64,000 nt of DNA from an uncultured Bacteroides sp. (GTDB lineage: Bacteria; Bacteroidota; Bacteroidia; Bacteroidales; Bacteroidaceae), in assembly GCA_900555635.1 (NCBI GenBank), contig USLU01000019.1:1-64000 (forward strand), written 5' to 3'. The first letter of the stretch is position 1. Every line of letters begins with the position of its first letter. Shown here piece by piece: positions 61,627 through 64,000 of the stretch. The position numbers and the translations under genes were made by a program. The notes beneath the pieces were generated by a model. That model was not told where the DNA came from and searched no databases. It saw only the letters and a list, made by a program, of their open reading frames with translations.

Positions 61627-61695
61627 TAAAGCATCTTCTTTTCGCTTGTATCAGAAAATGATAAAATGATACTGCTTTATCTTTAAAGATTCTCT

Positions 61696-61703
61696 TACTT
61701 TTG
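61696..61703 (+). promoter_or_regulatory. -7 element of the alpha-galactosidase gene
   Basis: TACTTTTG matches TAnnTTTG, 42 bases before the ATG at 61745. No clear -33 box. Confidence 0.5.
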
Positions 61704-61744
61704 TGGCAGATTAATTAATATGTTGAATCTAAACAAAGAAAAAC

Positions 61745-63970
61745 ATGAATGTAAGAAAACGAATGAATCTGTTTCTAGGAGTATTGGTACTGGCCGGTAG
61801 CTTATGTGCACAAACTGTGTTGGTATCTACTCCTAAAACCTCTTTGGTGTTGTCAGCTCCCCAAGGGGGAAAACTGAAATACATGTATTATGGTAGTAAA
61901 CTCACTGAAGCGGATTTGCGAAACTTTGATGCAGTTAACGGGCAGACCCGAGCATTGGGTACTATAGATGTTGCCTATCCTGAATATGGTTTAAGTTGTC
62001 CAACCGAAACAGCTCTTGCCGTAAAGCATGCCGATGGCAATATGACGCTGCAACTGGAAGTCATAAAATCCTTTACTCAAAAGGAAGGTAATGCGACACT
62101 TACCGTAATCGAACTGAAAGACAAGGTATATCCTTTCTTTGTTAACGTCTGCTACAAGGCTTATCAGGATGCCGATGTTATAGAAAGTTGGACTGAAATC
62201 TCCCACCAGGAAAAGAAACCTGTAATGCTTAATCAGTTTGCCTCTGCTTATCTGCCTATTCGTCGGGGAGATGTATGGTTATCCCATTTGTATGGTTCAT
62301 GGGCAAATGAAGGGCAGCTTTCTCAGGAGCCGCTTACTCCGGGGATGAAAGTGATTAAGAATAAAGATGGCGTACGCAATTCGCATACTTCTCATGCGGA
62401 AGTTATGTTCTCTCTGGATGGTAAACCCCAGGAGAATACGGGCAATGTGATTGGTGCCGCCCTTTGTTACAGTGGCAATTATAAGCTGCGTATTGATACC
62501 CATGACGATGAATATCATCACTTTTTTGCCGGTATCAATGAGGAAAATTCCAGTTATTCTTTAAAGAAAGATGAACTTTTCAGTACTCCTGCACTTGCAC
62601 TGACATATAGTAATGAAGGATTAAGCGGAAGTAGCCGTAACTTTCACCGTTGGGCACGCCTGCATAAACTGGCACATGGAACCACACCCCGTAAGATCTT
62701 ATTGAATAGCTGGGAAGGTGTGTATTTCGACATCAATCAGAAAGGTATGGATCAGATGATGGCTGACATTGCTTCCATGGGAGGTGAACTCTTTGTGATG
62801 GACGATGGATGGTTTGGCGATAAATATCCCCGCAAGAATGACAGTTCCTCTTTAGGCGATTGGGTAGTAGATAAGAACAAACTGCCTGACGGAATCGAAG
62901 GCTTATTGAGAGATGCCAAGAAACATAACATCAAATTCGGCATATGGATTGAACCGGAAATGGCGAATACCGTCAGCGAACTGTATGAAAAGCATCCCGA
63001 CTGGATAATCAAAGCTCCCGAACGGGAACCTGTTTTGGGCAGAGGGGGAACACAAGTTGTACTCGATCTTGCTAATCCTGCTGTGCAAGAGTTCGTTTTT
63101 GGTGTGGTAGATAACCTGATGACTTCATATCCTGAAATAGATTACATAAAGTGGGATGCCAATATGTCTATTGTAAACCATGGCTCCAACTATCTGACAA
63201 AGGATAACCAAAGCCACATGTACATCGAATTTCACCGTGGTTTCGAGAAAATATGCCAACGTATTCGTGCTAAATATCCTGATCTTACCATTCAAGCCTG
63301 TGCCAGTGGTGGCGGTCGTGCCAACTATGGTGTATTGCCTTATTTTGATGAGTTCTGGGTGAGCGACAATACCGATGCTTTGCAACGTGTATATATGCAA
63401 TGGGGGACTTCTTATTTCTTCCCTGCCATTGCCATGGCATCGCATATCAGTGCTGCTCCTAATCATCAAACATTCCGCACTATCCCATTAAAATATCGTA
63501 TTGATGTAGCCATGAGCGGACGTTTGGGCATGGAAATTCAGCCCCAAAATATGACGGATGAAGAAAAAGCACTCTGCAAGACGGCCATTTCCGAATACAA
63601 GGCAATTCGCCCCATTGTGCAGCTAGGTGATATTTATCGTTTGAAGTCTCCGTATGACAAACAGGGTGTTGCTTCTTTGATGTATGTTACTCCTGAAAAA
63701 GATAAAGCTGTATTCTATTGGTGGAAGATGGAACATTTTGTCAACCAACATTTACCTGTTGTGAAAATGTCTGGTCTTTGTCCTGATAAACTATATAAAG
63801 TACACGAACTCAATCGTATTGATAATGTACCCTTATCTTTTGAAGGAAAAGTTTTCAGTGGTTCTTATCTAATGGCGAATGGTCTTGAAATACCATATAA
63901 TCATCGGGTAGATTACCATAAACAAAACGATTATTCAAGTCGCGTTCTTTATCTGGAAGAGGTAAACTGA
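61745..63970 (+). CDS. Secreted GH36 alpha-galactosidase
   Basis: 741 residues with a signal peptide (MNLFLGVLVLAGSLCAQ). Hydrolyses terminal alpha-galactosides such as raffinose-family oligosaccharides. An N-terminal beta-supersandwich (about 25-300) precedes the TIM barrel (RKILLNSWEGVYFDI, GELFVMDDGWFGDKYP, GIWIEPEMAN). The nucleophile is Asp471 in IDYIKWDAN, and the acid/base Asp is in WVSDNTDALQR (540-545). QACASGGGRANYG is also typical. The C-terminal domain follows. The gene is complete in the window. No SusC/SusD genes are adjacent here. Confidence 0.93.
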   Translation: MNVRKRMNLFLGVLVLAGSLCAQTVLVSTPKTSLVLSAPQGGKLKYMYYGSKLTEADLRNFDAVNGQTRALGTIDVAYPEYGLSCPTETALAVKHADGNMTLQLEVIKSFTQKEGNATLTVIELKDKVYPFFVNVCYKAYQDADVIESWTEISHQEKKPVMLNQFASAYLPIRRGDVWLSHLYGSWANEGQLSQEPLTPGMKVIKNKDGVRNSHTSHAEVMFSLDGKPQENTGNVIGAALCYSGNYKLRIDTHDDEYHHFFAGINEENSSYSLKKDELFSTPALALTYSNEGLSGSSRNFHRWARLHKLAHGTTPRKILLNSWEGVYFDINQKGMDQMMADIASMGGELFVMDDGWFGDKYPRKNDSSSLGDWVVDKNKLPDGIEGLLRDAKKHNIKFGIWIEPEMANTVSELYEKHPDWIIKAPEREPVLGRGGTQVVLDLANPAVQEFVFGVVDNLMTSYPEIDYIKWDANMSIVNHGSNYLTKDNQSHMYIEFHRGFEKICQRIRAKYPDLTIQACASGGGRANYGVLPYFDEFWVSDNTDALQRVYMQWGTSYFFPAIAMASHISAAPNHQTFRTIPLKYRIDVAMSGRLGMEIQPQNMTDEEKALCKTAISEYKAIRPIVQLGDIYRLKSPYDKQGVASLMYVTPEKDKAVFYWWKMEHFVNQHLPVVKMSGLCPDKLYKVHELNRIDNVPLSFEGKVFSGSYLMANGLEIPYNHRVDYHKQNDYSSRVLYLEEVN

Positions 63971-64000
63971 AAGGAGTAGTGTCAAGGTTCTTATGATACT

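Overview
This window looks like a chromosomal segment of a gut Bacteroides species. The evidence is Bacteroidales-type promoters (-7 box TAnnTTTG, -33 TTTG), Mfa/Fim fimbriae, class III fructose-bisphosphatase, DUF4492 next to cydAB, GDP-fucose synthesis genes, a TonB-dependent receptor and a GH36 alpha-galactosidase. I cannot name the species. No rRNA, tRNA, CRISPR array or transposase was recognised.

Layout. 0-3.7 kb: end of a fimbrial cluster (subunit tail, Mfa2/FimB-like anchor, tip protein). 3.8-11 kb: class I aldolase, a small unknown gene, a DUF47-PiT phosphate uptake pair, a YidE/AspT-like transporter and fbp. 11-20 kb, mostly minus strand: a 16-residue-repeat outer-membrane protein, an acyl-CoA ligase, a TonB receptor, fcl-gmd and a dicarboxylate symporter. 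20-24 kb: the oxidative pentose phosphate operon gnd-zwf-pgl. 24-30 kb: a repeat-containing membrane protein, pdxH, the collapsed relic of a umuC-SRAP cassette, a His-rich protein, an rRNA/tRNA methyltransferase, a lipoprotein, an acyltransferase and a Crp-like regulator.

30.2-39.4 kb is an accessory island. It is bounded on the left by an integrase relic and on the right by an intact tyrosine integrase. It holds several orphan small genes, a candidate polymorphic toxin that joins an eCIS-cargo-like leader to a deaminase-like domain, a umuDC cassette whose SRAP gene carries an in-frame stop, a DUF3883 protein, a DUF5053 protein, and a strongly self-complementary segment that may encode a structured RNA. 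This is the most unusual part of the window.

39.5-46.2 kb: a minus-strand MacAB-TolC-type export system followed by a LytS/LytTR two-component pair. 46.3-49.4 kb: DUF4492-cydA-cydB (cytochrome bd oxidase). 49.5-53.7 kb: mtgA, an OmpA-like lipoprotein, a MATE exporter and nagA. 53.8-58.1 kb: the polyamine ABC transporter potABCD. 58.3-64 kb: a short-chain dehydrogenase, a ToxR-like membrane regulator divergent from a thioredoxin-like protein, and a secreted alpha-galactosidase. Several intergenic regions carry related imperfect palindromic repeats, two of which supply the last codons of the neighbouring gene.
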